Shown: in pieces, positions 24,311-33,179 of the stretch
How the letters are laid out: each line of letters starts with the position of its first letter
Numbering within the stretch: position 1 is the stretch's first letter
Virus record (IMG/VR): IMGVR_UViG_3300050025_000126
Coordinates: 1 to 64,000 of that record
DNA length: 64,000 nt
Strand: one strand, 5' to 3'
DNA from: a virus
Notes under the pieces: generated by a model
Told to the model about the DNA's origin: nothing
Database searches by the model: none
The model's input: only the letters and a program-made list of their open reading frames with translations
Position numbers and translations under genes: made by a program

Positions 24311-25369
24311 GTGCCACTAGACGCATTGTCACCAAAAATAAGGCCTCGGGATGGGGCGGATGTAACCGAGGCTTTTGGTATATTCTCGGGGGATATCCTT
24401 ATTATGAATGCGTTGCGCTATGGGTTACAAGACCTTCGTGACAACCCGTGGCAATTAACTTTAGTCTTTGCGTCATTGTTAAACGATCCTCTTACCGCAG
24501 AAGCCTACGGACAGAAAGAGGCCCAGAAGGCAATTGATTGGTTTCTAAAGACGAGCGTGCCAGTTATTCTTGACGCAACTCTTACTAATAGTCCAGCAAT
24601 GCCCTGTGTCATTGTCGGCCTGCAAGACTCCAACGAAGCTCAGGCCACTCTTGCCGATCTGCATTATGTACCCCATCAAACCGTTGAAAGCGAATGGGAG
24701 CCTCTAACACAGAAATTCTCGGCTGTTTACGATCCTTCTACAGGCCTAGTTATCCCTTCTGTCCCCGTAATCGTCAACAATCAAATGGTCCTGTTTGATA
24801 AGAACGGTTCTACCTTTCCTGTTCTAGACACTCAAATAGATATCAACGGTAATGAAAACTTCCTGATTACTAAAAATGCTCCTAATGCTGATTTTAGTCA
24901 ATGTGTATTGAAATGGGCCACCAATAGGGTGTCGGTTCAGTTAGAGTCTTTGGTCTTTAGCGAGACTTATAACATAGTGTGTAATACCAAAGGCGAGCCT
25001 AGTTATACGTTATATCTTTATTCTATAATTAAGTATATCCTCCTGAGGTACAAGAAAACATTGCTTGAGGGTCGAGGATTTGAGAACACCACGATTAAAT
25101 GTAGTCGACTCATGCCTAACAACACCCTAGGTCCTGCTGGTTCAGAAAATATCTGGACACGGGTAATTACTATTACAGGTCTCGTTCGTGAATCCTGGGC
25201 GACTACAACTTCAGAACGTATTACCCAAGCCTCTTATAACAACGCTGGCCCCGATGGTTTACTTGTCTCTCAAAAAGATTTCTTGCCAAGCGGATTTAAA
25301 GCAGACCCAGCTCAATCAGACCCTTCATATTTGGCGGGCCTTGGCGATGGAATAGGAGTTAAGTTGTAA
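24311..25369 (+). CDS. Structural protein of the tail/neck block, unidentified
   Basis: 352 residues from the GTG at 24311. The frame stays open for 36 codons upstream, but that stretch overlaps the divergent DUF2786 gene and precedes the late motif. The beginning, PLDALSPKIRPRDGADV, and a later LLRYKKTLLEGRGFENT segment look like a conserved virion protein of large myoviruses, but I cannot name it. It lies four genes before the sheath gene and overlaps the next gene by one base (TAATGG). A neck, tail-completion or baseplate role is possible. Confidence 0.45.
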   Translation: MPLDALSPKIRPRDGADVTEAFGIFSGDILIMNALRYGLQDLRDNPWQLTLVFASLLNDPLTAEAYGQKEAQKAIDWFLKTSVPVILDATLTNSPAMPCVIVGLQDSNEAQATLADLHYVPHQTVESEWEPLTQKFSAVYDPSTGLVIPSVPVIVNNQMVLFDKNGSTFPVLDTQIDINGNENFLITKNAPNADFSQCVLKWATNRVSVQLESLVFSETYNIVCNTKGEPSYTLYLYSIIKYILLRYKKTLLEGRGFENTTIKCSRLMPNNTLGPAGSENIWTRVITITGLVRESWATTTSERITQASYNNAGPDGLLVSQKDFLPSGFKADPAQSDPSYLAGLGDGIGVKL

Positions 25370-25956
25370 TGGACCTACCAGAGTATCAAGAAACAGTTCC
25401 ACACCTAGCTGACCATCCGTTATTTAACGGTAGTCAATCTGTAGGCATGATTAGTGGTGAAAGTCCAAAATGGATATCGAAATTGCCACTGTCCCAACAA
25501 GAGCCAATTAAAAACTATGGACACCAAATGTTAGGTAAAGACCTACAGCATATGGGGCTAAGACATGAGGCAACTGAAGGTAGTTATGGTAGTCCAGAGA
25601 AATCTTATATCGTCTATGGAGCGTCGAAAGACCAGCTACACAATTTAGCTAACAAATATGGTCAAGATTCGTATATTCATGCTGCGAATGGTCATAAATC
25701 TGCCAAGATGCATTATAGTGACTTAGCCCAAGATGAAGCTGGCAATTCCTTAAGAGGCTTTCATGTGCCCAGTAAGGGTAGTTACGCTTTTCATCCAACC
25801 GAGAAGCCAGACGACTACTACACAAAATTGCCTGGCAAAGGTTATATGCGCTTAAATCTAGATTTCGAGCATCCTCCAGTAAGTGATGGCCCAGTGACCA
25901 AATCAGAGTTAAAGCAAAAACTACTAATTGCATTGAAGAAAGCTATGAAACAGTAG
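25369..25956 (+). CDS. Hypothetical late protein (195 aa)
   Basis: Coupled to the preceding gene by TAATGG. The middle section, EGSYGSPEKSYIVYGASKDQ, followed by LANKYGQDSYIHA, suggests a small alpha/beta domain with vague similarity to the DUF3293 type. The end is a basic helix (SELKQKLLIALKKAMKQ). No function is assigned. Confidence 0.45.
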   Translation: MDLPEYQETVPHLADHPLFNGSQSVGMISGESPKWISKLPLSQQEPIKNYGHQMLGKDLQHMGLRHEATEGSYGSPEKSYIVYGASKDQLHNLANKYGQDSYIHAANGHKSAKMHYSDLAQDEAGNSLRGFHVPSKGSYAFHPTEKPDDYYTKLPGKGYMRLNLDFEHPPVSDGPVTKSELKQKLLIALKKAMKQ

Positions 25957-25970
25957 CTATTTGTATCTTT

Positions 25971-25984
25971 GTGACGTTAATCTT
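25971..25984 (+). promoter_or_regulatory. Late-motif copy (GTTAATCTT)
   Basis: AATCTT at 25979-25984, 24 bases before the ATG at 26009, which has AAAGGA as ribosome site. Confidence 0.5.
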
Positions 25985-26008
25985 AAATAGGAATACAAAA
26001 AGGACACA

Positions 26009-27862
26009 ATGACTAAAGAGTTCAACGCCAGTCTAGCCAAAGCCATTAAAGACGGAATTTCCAAATTCCAATCAACTATCGCCAAGAACCAAGCCAAAGA
26101 AAAGAATGGCCTGGCTAAGCTAAGTAAAACTCTTGGGGGACAAGATCCTGCCTTAACTGGTGCTGGCGGCGATTTAAGTGCTGGCAGTGCTATGACGGAA
26201 GTCCCCAATTTGGCTAGGGCAAGCTCCGATTTAATGCGGTCTGCTGCTTCAGCTAGGGAAGCTTCCAGGTCGGCTAGGGTGAAAGGTAATGGGGAGGGGA
26301 ATCAGGCTACGTATTTACACGGCGGCAACCCAACAGACGAGGGTAACGAGCGTGCTGTAGCTAAAGACAAAAAAGCCAAGAAAAACAATACCAGAGCTGA
26401 ACATGAAGCCTCTAAAGTAGAAAAGGGCGCTTTGCCCGAAGGTGGAGGACCAGGTGTCCCAGGTGGTGTTGGCGACATGAATAGTAATGCTGATGCTGGC
26501 TTTGGCGCTTCTGAAAAGGATATGAACAAAGACGAATTAGGCATGGATAGCCCTGGTTGTGGCGCTTGCGGTTCTAATTCTATTGTTCCGATGGGTATGC
26601 TTGGCAATACTAATTACGTAAAGTGTATGGGTTGCGGCAATATCGGTACTACTCCTAGAGAAGAAAATACCGAAGCTAAGGAGGTTGTTGATCCTACTGT
26701 GGCGAAGGCTGTCATTCCCTTCAATAAGCCAAAGAAGAAGGGGCCAGGTGAGGGCTGGATTACTACAAGAAACAATCCTGCTAACAATCACTTTCTTGCT
26801 TTTAGTAGTTATCAGATTCCCAAAGACGTAGAAAGAGCAAAGAAAAACAACACCAGAGCAGAGCATGAAGCCTCTAAAGTAGAAAAGAGCATGGCCAAGT
26901 TACCTGATGGTTCTGGTTGCGCTACTGGGGTAGTTAAGTCTGAACCCCTAGCCACAATGAGAACAACCAAGATGAAGGGTATTTCTGGTCTACCTGCTCC
27001 TAAGAGCAAAATGGTTGTTAAGGCTGAATTAGAGAAAGTAGCCCCTCCTGGTGAAGAAAGATTGGTCCATAAACTAAAGAATGAATATGGTCATGACACA
27101 GCTGGCAAAAAGAAAGCGTTTGCTACAGCTTGGGCTATTCATAATAAGACCGTAAACAAGGCTGAACTAATTTCTAACAAGGAATCAGAGCAAGTCGGTA
27201 CAGTTGCTGCCAAGAATGTAAAAGGCGCCAAGGACGGTTCTGAAAAGGTTCCTGAGGCAAAGAAGACTGATGATTCTGGGGATGTAAGTAAAGGTAAGAT
27301 TGAAAAAGGCGCAATGGTAGACCATATCAAAGCGGCTTCTGCTAAGGCTGGCGTTCCTGTTAAGTCTGTTCTTGGCTATCAACCCCCAAAGACACTAGCT
27401 GCTGTTAAACCAGCTCCTACGCCTGCTTTTAATAAGTCTACGATTCCTATGGTTGGTGTAGCTAGGGAAATGGCTGTAAAGACTGGTAAGCCGGTTATTC
27501 CAGGTCGTCCAATGGTTACTAAGCTAACAGGCGGCGTACAGGGCCAAATTGCGGCTCAAAAGAACCCCTTGATCCCAATGGTTAATAAAGGGGTTGTGGC
27601 GAAGGGGGAGAATGACTTTAGCTATGGCAGACCAACAAAAGGTAAGATTCAGTTAGGCTATGACGCAACCAAGGATTCAAAAACAGAAACATTGTTTGGG
27701 AAAGAGCCCAAGGTTCTTCATCCTTCTGACAAAAAGAAAGTAACCAAAGCCGAACCAACAATGGCTAAGCCGGTAACTAAATCCCCTGGTTCTGCTCCTG
27801 CCGCTAAGACTGCTGCCCCCAAGGCTCCAGTCGCAATGAAAACCCAAGCACCAAAACTTTAA
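26009..27862 (+). CDS. Low-complexity late virion protein with zinc motif
   Basis: 617 residues, rich in Lys, Ala, Pro and Gly. The 19-residue unit KKNNTRAEHEASKVEK with its flanks occurs twice (about 124-141 and 279-294). A CxxC...CxxC zinc motif (CGACG, then CMGCG) lies at about 185-211. A short segment (ERLVHKLKNEYGH to KAFATAWAIHNK) at about 350-375 resembles a motif repeatedly found at ends of phage proteins. The C-terminus is a Lys-Ala-Pro tail. It lies just upstream of the sheath gene. Function unknown; a packaged or scaffold-like protein is possible. Confidence 0.45.
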   Translation: MTKEFNASLAKAIKDGISKFQSTIAKNQAKEKNGLAKLSKTLGGQDPALTGAGGDLSAGSAMTEVPNLARASSDLMRSAASAREASRSARVKGNGEGNQATYLHGGNPTDEGNERAVAKDKKAKKNNTRAEHEASKVEKGALPEGGGPGVPGGVGDMNSNADAGFGASEKDMNKDELGMDSPGCGACGSNSIVPMGMLGNTNYVKCMGCGNIGTTPREENTEAKEVVDPTVAKAVIPFNKPKKKGPGEGWITTRNNPANNHFLAFSSYQIPKDVERAKKNNTRAEHEASKVEKSMAKLPDGSGCATGVVKSEPLATMRTTKMKGISGLPAPKSKMVVKAELEKVAPPGEERLVHKLKNEYGHDTAGKKKAFATAWAIHNKTVNKAELISNKESEQVGTVAAKNVKGAKDGSEKVPEAKKTDDSGDVSKGKIEKGAMVDHIKAASAKAGVPVKSVLGYQPPKTLAAVKPAPTPAFNKSTIPMVGVAREMAVKTGKPVIPGRPMVTKLTGGVQGQIAAQKNPLIPMVNKGVVAKGENDFSYGRPTKGKIQLGYDATKDSKTETLFGKEPKVLHPSDKKKVTKAEPTMAKPVTKSPGSAPAAKTAAPKAPVAMKTQAPKL

Positions 27863-27866
27863 TGAA

Positions 27867-27876
27867 TACCAATCTT
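27867..27876 (+). promoter_or_regulatory. Late motif before the sheath gene
   Basis: TACCAATCTT, 18 bases before the ATG at 27895, which has GGAG as ribosome site. Confidence 0.5.
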
Positions 27877-27894
27877 AAGATGGAGAACGAATAA

Positions 27895-30423
27895 ATGGCA
27901 CTTCAATACACAACTTCAAATGGTCAGACCCTAATCGTACCTGGTGGATATGCCGATTCTCAGGTAGTAGCTACCCCTTCGCAGGTTGCTGCTAATGGTA
28001 TTCTAATGGTAGTGGGTGAAGCTGATTCTGGTCCTTCATATGCAGAAGAGCTAGACATCACCCAGAATGCCTTTGGTCCTGATCAAAAATCGGATATCAT
28101 TGCTAAGTATGGTTCCGGTCAACTTGTAGATGCTTTCGTAGGGGCTGTAACTGCTTCTAATGATAATCGTATCAAGGGTGCTTTTACTCGATTTGTAGTC
28201 GCTAAGACCAACACATCTGTAAAGTCGTCTACCTTGCTACCTGCTATTGGTGGTGGTACTTATGCTAACGTTGTAGCTAAGTCAGCTGGTAAGCCAGGCA
28301 ATCTAATTACAAGGGCGGTAACAGCGGCTAAGGTTGAAATTGGGCCTGTTGTAGGTCCAGCTGTTCTAGCTTCTCCTCAGGTTGTTACAGATGTGACAGC
28401 CCGCATTAGTGGTGGAGCTGCTCTTACAATTGGCGGAAGTCATCTAGCTGTAGGTGCAACTCCCACAGCTCTTGTATCCGCCCTAGGCGCCCTTACTGGC
28501 GTCACCACTTCTGGCGGTGCAGCAAGAGGCCTAATCGGTACTACACGAAACGTAACTGTAGGTAACATTTCGGGGTTATCGGCTACTTTAATCGCTACTA
28601 CAAATTGGGCAGCTCTTCCAGTTGTAGGCGATATTCTTTATCTCCCTGCGGCTTCTGCGTTTAATGCAGCAAATCACGGTACCTGGGTTGTCACTTCAGT
28701 AAGCTCTAGCGGTATCTCTGCTCTAAAAGTAATGGACGCTACTGGCGCTGGTTTTGACCGTGCAGCTCCTTTTGCTGAAACAGTTGCAGCAGCTGCTCCT
28801 GCTGATATGGAAAGTTACAGCCCAGTTACAATCGGTCTAACTGTAGCTGGCGGTGGTGGGTCTCCTGGTCTAGGTCGTTCGCTTGAACTAGCCGATAACA
28901 GCCTTGTTGCTGGTTTGTTCTCTAATCTACTTTGGTCATACAGCCCAACTCTATTAACTGTAAAGCGCTATGGAGCTGTCTCTACTTCTGTTACTCCGGT
29001 TGTTGTTTCTTCTTCACAAGAATACGAAGTAGACCTTAACCTAGTACGTCAAAAAGACGGTATTTCCGAAAATATCGTTGTAGGTGGAAGTCCTGTTCTT
29101 AGCCTTGGTTACGCTGGGACAACTGCTCAAGCTGTAATCAACAATGGAACGATGGTTCTTACCTTGACTGGTGGAGCTTCGGTTTCGTTGTCGCCTATTA
29201 CAATTACTTTGAACGACTTCCCAACTATTGGCGACTTGTGTCAATATCTAAAGGCTTTCGGTGGTTTTACTGCCGCGCCAAGTCTAGCTACCTTCTCCTC
29301 AATCAGTCCAACCCGCCTTGACCCTGGTACCTACAACTTCGGTACCACTTGGGGCGCTATGACTGGTCGTATTAAGACAGACGGCGCAGATTTCCTAGAC
29401 GCCGTTAACTCCCAATCGGTCCTAGTTAACGTAACTCCTCCAAATGTCGCAAGTGTCCTTGTTGGTCTACCCGATATCGCTTCTCTAGGCTTCCTATCTG
29501 GCGGTTCTAGGGGCGGTACGAGCAACGCCAGTATCCAGGGCGCTCTAGATAGTTTGCAGGCCGTAAAGGGCAACCTGGTTATTCCGCTGTTTTCAAATGA
29601 TTCGACAGTAGATGTTGCAGATGGTTCAACCGACCCAAGTTCTGTTTATGACATTGCGTCAATTAATACAGCGGTAAGGGCACATTGTCTCCAAATGTCG
29701 CAGCTGAAGATTAGGAAGCGCCGCATTGGTATGCTTTCAAATCGTGACACGTTTAGTAACAACAAGACCAACGCCTCCAACATCGCTAATTCGCGTTGCG
29801 TTATGACCTTCCAAGACGTAAAAGACAACAACGCTCTAGGTAGCCTAGTTTCTTTCAAGCCCTGGATGGCCGCTATCAAAGCAGGCGGTATGCAAGCTGC
29901 TGGGTTCTACAAAGACATTACCCACAAATACACTACGGTTAGTTCTGCAACTGTTCCTGGTGGTGGCTTTACTTACAATATCAATTCTAATCTAGAAGAT
30001 GCCCTAACTTCAGGTCTACTACCTCTTATTTTTGATGGCAGTGGCTTTAAGTGGGTTTCTGACCAGACTACTTACTCCGTTGACGACAATTTCGTTTTCA
30101 ACTCATTGCAAGCAATGTACGCCCTCGATATTATCATGGCTACAAGCGAACAACGTATGGAACGGGCGTTCACTGGTGAATCATTAGCGGACGTTTCAGC
30201 TACTACAGCTGTTACAGTCTTTGGCGCTATTATGGACGATTTAATGCGTCTAAAGTTAATTGCTCCTTCAGACGATGCCCCTCGTGGTTTCAAGAATGTC
30301 GTTATCAAGATTGTAAACGGCAATGCGATGGTTGTAGGGGCAGAAATCAAGCTTGCTACTTCAATTAAGTTTGAAAGCATCTTATTCATGGTGTCGGCGA
30401 TCCAACAAGTAGCTCAAGGTTAA
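27895..30423 (+). CDS. Tail sheath protein
   Basis: 842 residues. The N-terminus is VPGGYADSQVVA with an early GxxxGxxA-like pattern. The C-terminal 150 residues (NSLQAMYALDIIMATSEQRM, then PRGFKNVVIKIVNGN) have the helix and final strand typical of contractile sheath proteins, where the strand interlocks neighbouring subunits. It is long for a sheath (T4 gp18 is 659), with the extra sequence in the outer, variable middle. The tail-tube gene follows directly, as in most myoviruses. Confidence 0.8.
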   Translation: MALQYTTSNGQTLIVPGGYADSQVVATPSQVAANGILMVVGEADSGPSYAEELDITQNAFGPDQKSDIIAKYGSGQLVDAFVGAVTASNDNRIKGAFTRFVVAKTNTSVKSSTLLPAIGGGTYANVVAKSAGKPGNLITRAVTAAKVEIGPVVGPAVLASPQVVTDVTARISGGAALTIGGSHLAVGATPTALVSALGALTGVTTSGGAARGLIGTTRNVTVGNISGLSATLIATTNWAALPVVGDILYLPAASAFNAANHGTWVVTSVSSSGISALKVMDATGAGFDRAAPFAETVAAAAPADMESYSPVTIGLTVAGGGGSPGLGRSLELADNSLVAGLFSNLLWSYSPTLLTVKRYGAVSTSVTPVVVSSSQEYEVDLNLVRQKDGISENIVVGGSPVLSLGYAGTTAQAVINNGTMVLTLTGGASVSLSPITITLNDFPTIGDLCQYLKAFGGFTAAPSLATFSSISPTRLDPGTYNFGTTWGAMTGRIKTDGADFLDAVNSQSVLVNVTPPNVASVLVGLPDIASLGFLSGGSRGGTSNASIQGALDSLQAVKGNLVIPLFSNDSTVDVADGSTDPSSVYDIASINTAVRAHCLQMSQLKIRKRRIGMLSNRDTFSNNKTNASNIANSRCVMTFQDVKDNNALGSLVSFKPWMAAIKAGGMQAAGFYKDITHKYTTVSSATVPGGGFTYNINSNLEDALTSGLLPLIFDGSGFKWVSDQTTYSVDDNFVFNSLQAMYALDIIMATSEQRMERAFTGESLADVSATTAVTVFGAIMDDLMRLKLIAPSDDAPRGFKNVVIKIVNGNAMVVGAEIKLATSIKFESILFMVSAIQQVAQG

Positions 30424-30443
30424 TTAAAAGGAAGAAATAACAC

Positions 30444-30911
30444 ATGCCAGCAAAAGTTTTAAGTGGTGCAAGGGCCGTTATGGGGTTTTACGATGGGACC
30501 AATTTCAGTCCTGTTGGTATCTTCTCGGATTGCTCGTTTGGCGTAACGTACGATGTGCAGCCTGCATGGATATTGGGCAGATATAGTGCGGCATCTTTAG
30601 ACTATACAGCACTTGAAATTTGTCACGTCACAGCTAACGGCTACCGTATAGTCGATCACGGCTGGTTTAATGACGCACAGTTTCCATCATTGTCCGAATT
30701 GATGGCGTTCAATCCAATTACTATTCAGGTAGTTGATAGGCAGACTAAATCCATAATAGCAAGAATTGACCAAGTAATGCCAACTGCTGCAACTGGAGGG
30801 TTCAGCGCCCGACAGTTGTCTACATCCACCCACACATACCAAGGGATTTTGGTTTCAGACGAAAGTCAGCCTAACAATACAGAATCCCCTGGAGCTATGA
30901 ACCTGCCGTAG
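30444..30911 (+). CDS. Tail tube protein
   Basis: 155 residues, the normal size for a contractile-tail inner tube subunit. The pattern GFYDGTNFSPVGIFSDCSF, then a beta-rich core ending in STHTYQGILVSDE, fits the tube fold. The gene lies 20 bases after the sheath gene with AAGGAAGAAA as ribosome site, and is followed by a clear terminator, suggesting that sheath and tube end a transcription unit. Confidence 0.75.
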   Translation: MPAKVLSGARAVMGFYDGTNFSPVGIFSDCSFGVTYDVQPAWILGRYSAASLDYTALEICHVTANGYRIVDHGWFNDAQFPSLSELMAFNPITIQVVDRQTKSIIARIDQVMPTAATGGFSARQLSTSTHTYQGILVSDESQPNNTESPGAMNLP

Positions 30912-30946
30912 ACTTAGCTGACTTACAAAGAGTAGAAACAGCAACG

Positions 30947-30983
30947 AGGCCTTAGTGATAATAGCTAGGGCCTTTTGCTTTTG
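30947..30983 (+). terminator. Intrinsic terminator after the tail tube gene
   Basis: AGGCCTTAG pairs with CTAGGGCCT (9 bp, one G-U), with a 9-base loop, followed by TTTGCTTTTG. Confidence 0.75.
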
Positions 30984-30990
30984 TATCCCG

Positions 30991-31004
30991 ACAGATTTAA
31001 TCTT
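30991..31004 (+). promoter_or_regulatory. Weak late-motif-like site
   Basis: GATTTAATCTT matches the AATCTT core but not the CA before it. It lies 64 bases before the ATG at 31068 and could serve the two small membrane genes. Confidence 0.25.
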
Positions 31005-31067
31005 CTATACTAGCAGACACGAAGCCATATTGCTTCACAGCCTGGTTTTCTTTCATAGGTGTGCTAG

Positions 31068-31136
31068 ATGTATATCGGCGGCGGTCTGAGTCTACTTATT
31101 ATTGTTTTAATTGTTCTTATTTTGGTGCGGGCCTAA
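31068..31136 (+). CDS. 22-residue membrane peptide
   Basis: The ORF starts MYIGGGLSLL and continues as an unbroken run of Leu, Ile and Val, ending VRA. It is one short transmembrane helix. Its stop overlaps the next ATG (TAATG), the coupling seen for real gene pairs here. Function unknown; small-ORF calls are inherently uncertain. Confidence 0.4.
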   Translation: MYIGGGLSLLIIVLIVLILVRA

Positions 31137-31309
31137 TGTATTTTTCGTGGAGCCCATTGGTGTTCTTCCTTATTGGTATGATTATGTGGTTACCAAATTG
31201 GAAGTACGGTAAAATTGTTGAATTTGGAGGTTGGATGGTACTGTCGGCTATTCTTACTTTTTGTGTTGGAATAGCGTCGCATTACGGTTGGCACAAGGTT
31301 AACTGGTAA
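31136..31309 (+). CDS. Small membrane protein with two helices (57 aa)
   Basis: Two hydrophobic segments (PLVFFLIGMIMWLP and WMVLSAILTFCVGIA) are separated by a short charged loop (NWKYGKIVEF). The start is the ATG overlapping the stop of the 22-residue ORF. A longer reading from 31061 is in frame but ignores that coupling. It could be holin-like or a membrane-associated accessory. It abuts the stop of the convergent gene 31310-31912. Confidence 0.5.
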   Translation: MYFSWSPLVFFLIGMIMWLPNWKYGKIVEFGGWMVLSAILTFCVGIASHYGWHKVNW

Positions 31310-31912
31310 TTACACTGCCTTCAACAATTTTCTAGAAACAATTACGGCCTGTAGCCCTAGAATCGGCTTGTCTGGCCAAAGGATACAATTATCCTTGCCT
31401 TCAAGTTCTAGAACAGTACCAGAGCCTTTTAGAGAAGTCAAGGAAGAAAGATCGAAATCGACTCTGGAGCCTGGCTTGAGGGGCTTAACAGGTGGGCGCT
31501 TGTAGATACGCCAATCTTTTTCCATTGCCTTCATTGGCGGGTAGTATTCACAGCCTTGAACGACGCATCCTTGTGGAAAGGTTTTAGAAAACCAGATATC
31601 TCCGTCTTGGACAATCTCTTCTGGCTTCAAGGTTCTGTAACCAGCTAGAGGGCCTTTGGAATTCTCCTTCTTGGCACGCTTCTTGCTAGGGCGGTAAAAG
31701 TATTCTTTCTCGTAACTGTAAATAACATACCCGACAGGATAGAGGAAAGAGTTAATTTTCTTTCCTCCCACGACATCCGGTTTAGCGTCTGAATAAATCC
31801 TAAGATCGCCCTTACGAATCTTCTCTCCCACGTCTAGATAACGTCCCTCGGGGAGCCTTGCGCGGTGCTTCTTATTTTTCTTGTCTTCGTATGTGATAAA
31901 ATGTGCTTTCAT
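31310..31912 (-). CDS. YR-family protein, domains A-B plus tail
   Basis: 200 residues. An A-type domain (LPEGRYLDVGEKIRKGDL to YFYRPSKK) covers about 1-85, and a B-type domain (YRTLKPEEIVQDGD) about 93-145. The end reads PLKPGSRVDFDLSSL, then GSGTVLEL, a small beta barrel comparable with the KOW/SH3-like insert in 35796 and 46508. The -10 is 7 bases from the ATG, so it is leaderless. Confidence 0.65.
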   Translation of the reverse strand: MKAHFITYEDKKNKKHRARLPEGRYLDVGEKIRKGDLRIYSDAKPDVVGGKKINSFLYPVGYVIYSYEKEYFYRPSKKRAKKENSKGPLAGYRTLKPEEIVQDGDIWFSKTFPQGCVVQGCEYYPPMKAMEKDWRIYKRPPVKPLKPGSRVDFDLSSLTSLKGSGTVLELEGKDNCILWPDKPILGLQAVIVSRKLLKAV

Positions 31913-31919
31913 GTTTTGT

Positions 31920-31947
31920 ATCTTAGCACGTTATAAAAAGATGTCAA
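31920..31947 (-). promoter_or_regulatory. Early promoter for 31310-31912, leaderless geometry
   Basis: TTGACA (31942-31947), 16 bp, TAAGAT (31920-31925); 7 bases to the ATG at 31912. Confidence 0.65.
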
Positions 31948-31957
31948 CAACAATCTT
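31943..31957 (+). promoter_or_regulatory. Late motif, leaderless geometry
   Basis: GTCAACAACAATCTT, then TAAGCT, then the ATG at 31964. Confidence 0.65.
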
Positions 31958-31963
31958 TAAGCT

Positions 31964-32275
31964 ATGCCGGATATCTTAGTAGGAGCAGTTGCGCCAGAGT
32001 CCCTTAAGGTTATTATTAATCAGGGTAGCTCTGGAGTTGATCTTACTACTGCCACGGCGGTTCAGTTGGTGGTGATCAAAAAAGGTGATAACACTAGACA
32101 GTCTTGGACGGGGTGTGTTATAAACTCTCAAACCTTAACAACCCTGGCTGTAACTCATACTTTTCAACCAGGGGATGTTGGTAGGGAAGGCGTATATTCA
32201 GTTATAGCTATGGTCACTATTCCTAGCGGTACGGTGAGGGCTCGGTGCGGTACCTTTAGGGTGGTCGGTGTTTAA
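31964..32275 (+). CDS. Small beta-rich structural protein (103 aa)
   Basis: An all-beta composition with alternating hydrophobic residues (VQLVVIKKGD, SVIAMVTIPSG). This is the pattern of BppU-N-like or Ig-like adaptor domains that lie near fibre genes. It is the first gene of a late block of fibre-like proteins ending at 35249. No ribosome site; start set by the late motif. Confidence 0.45.
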   Translation: MPDILVGAVAPESLKVIINQGSSGVDLTTATAVQLVVIKKGDNTRQSWTGCVINSQTLTTLAVTHTFQPGDVGREGVYSVIAMVTIPSGTVRARCGTFRVVGV

Positions 32276-32285
32276 CAACAATCTT
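32274..32285 (+). promoter_or_regulatory. Late motif between two co-directional genes
   Basis: AACAACAATCTT overlaps the stop of 31964-32275 (GTTTAACAAC) and lies 24 bases before the ATG at 32310, which has AGGAG as ribosome site. No divergent gene is present here, so the motif is not just a by-product of an opposing -35 box. Confidence 0.6.
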
Positions 32286-32309
32286 TATAGGACAAACAGG
32301 AGATAAACT

Positions 32310-32729
32310 ATGGGCTCGTTCTCAGACTACGCAGAAGCAAAAGTTTTGGATTACGTTTTCGGTGGAGCCACCTTCGCCTCGCCAGCTACACTATACGTAG
32401 CTCTTTATACAGCAAACCCAACCGATGCAGGCGGCGGTACAGAGCTTACTATTGGCTCGCTTGGATATACTAGAGCGGTCGTTACCAACAACGCAACCAA
32501 CTTCCCAGCTTCTACAGGCACTACCCCCACTACCAAATCTAATGGTACAGCTATTACGTTTGCGGCTAACACTACCACTGACTGGGGTACTATTACAGGC
32601 GTAGCCTTGTTTGACGCTGCTTCTGCTGGTAATATGATTGCTTGGACCGCTCTGACTGTGTCTAAGCCAGTAATGGTTGGTGATACTGCTTCTTTTGCTA
32701 TTGGAGCACTTACCTTTACTCTGGACTAA
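32310..32729 (+). CDS. Gp80-like phage structural protein
   Basis: 139 residues. The opening FSDYAEAKVLDYVFGG, then PATLYVALYTANPTDAGGGT, is the recognisable start of a small phage structural family (the Gp80-type fold, with a typical LYVALyT strand). The rest is beta-rich. The family is usually linked to tail-fibre or capsid decoration genes. It sits between other fibre-block genes. Confidence 0.55.
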   Translation: MGSFSDYAEAKVLDYVFGGATFASPATLYVALYTANPTDAGGGTELTIGSLGYTRAVVTNNATNFPASTGTTPTTKSNGTAITFAANTTTDWGTITGVALFDAASAGNMIAWTALTVSKPVMVGDTASFAIGALTFTLD

Positions 32730-32732
32730 GCT

Positions 32733-33179
32733 ATGGCTTGGTACGAAATAGGATTTACCACTACAGCCACAACAACGGGAGCCCCTGTAGCTGCGTTTAG
32801 GGCGCCTACCAGGACATCTAGGTTGTGGGAAATAGGTTGGTCTTGTAACGCCGCGACAGCCTCTACCGCTACCATTCTAAGAAACACTAATGGTTCTTAT
32901 GCCGCTTCTACTTCTACTTCAGTAGGGCAACAGACAAACCCCCTTTGGGCTAACGGTACTTCTTTAGTCGATACCGCTTGGACTACCGCACCTACAATTA
33001 CAGCCGCTTCAAGGCTAAGAAGAGGACAGCTACCGGCTTCTATTGGTGCTCAGTGGGTTTGGACATTTAGGGATGGCTTGTGGGTAAGGTCGGCAACAGC
33101 TACAGATATCGTTGTTCTTTGGAACGAAGGCGCTTCTACCAACTCGGTACTGAACGGTTACGCAGTCTGGGAGGAATAA
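32733..33179 (+). CDS. Beta-rich structural protein (148 aa)
   Basis: Ser, Thr, Ala and Trp rich, with a conserved-looking ending WVRSATATDIVVLWNEGA. This resembles small phage decoration or fibre-tip proteins. It lies 3 bases after the Gp80-like gene and its stop abuts the start of the next (TAAGTG). Role inferred from context. Confidence 0.45.
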   Translation: MAWYEIGFTTTATTTGAPVAAFRAPTRTSRLWEIGWSCNAATASTATILRNTNGSYAASTSTSVGQQTNPLWANGTSLVDTAWTTAPTITAASRLRRGQLPASIGAQWVWTFRDGLWVRSATATDIVVLWNEGASTNSVLNGYAVWEE

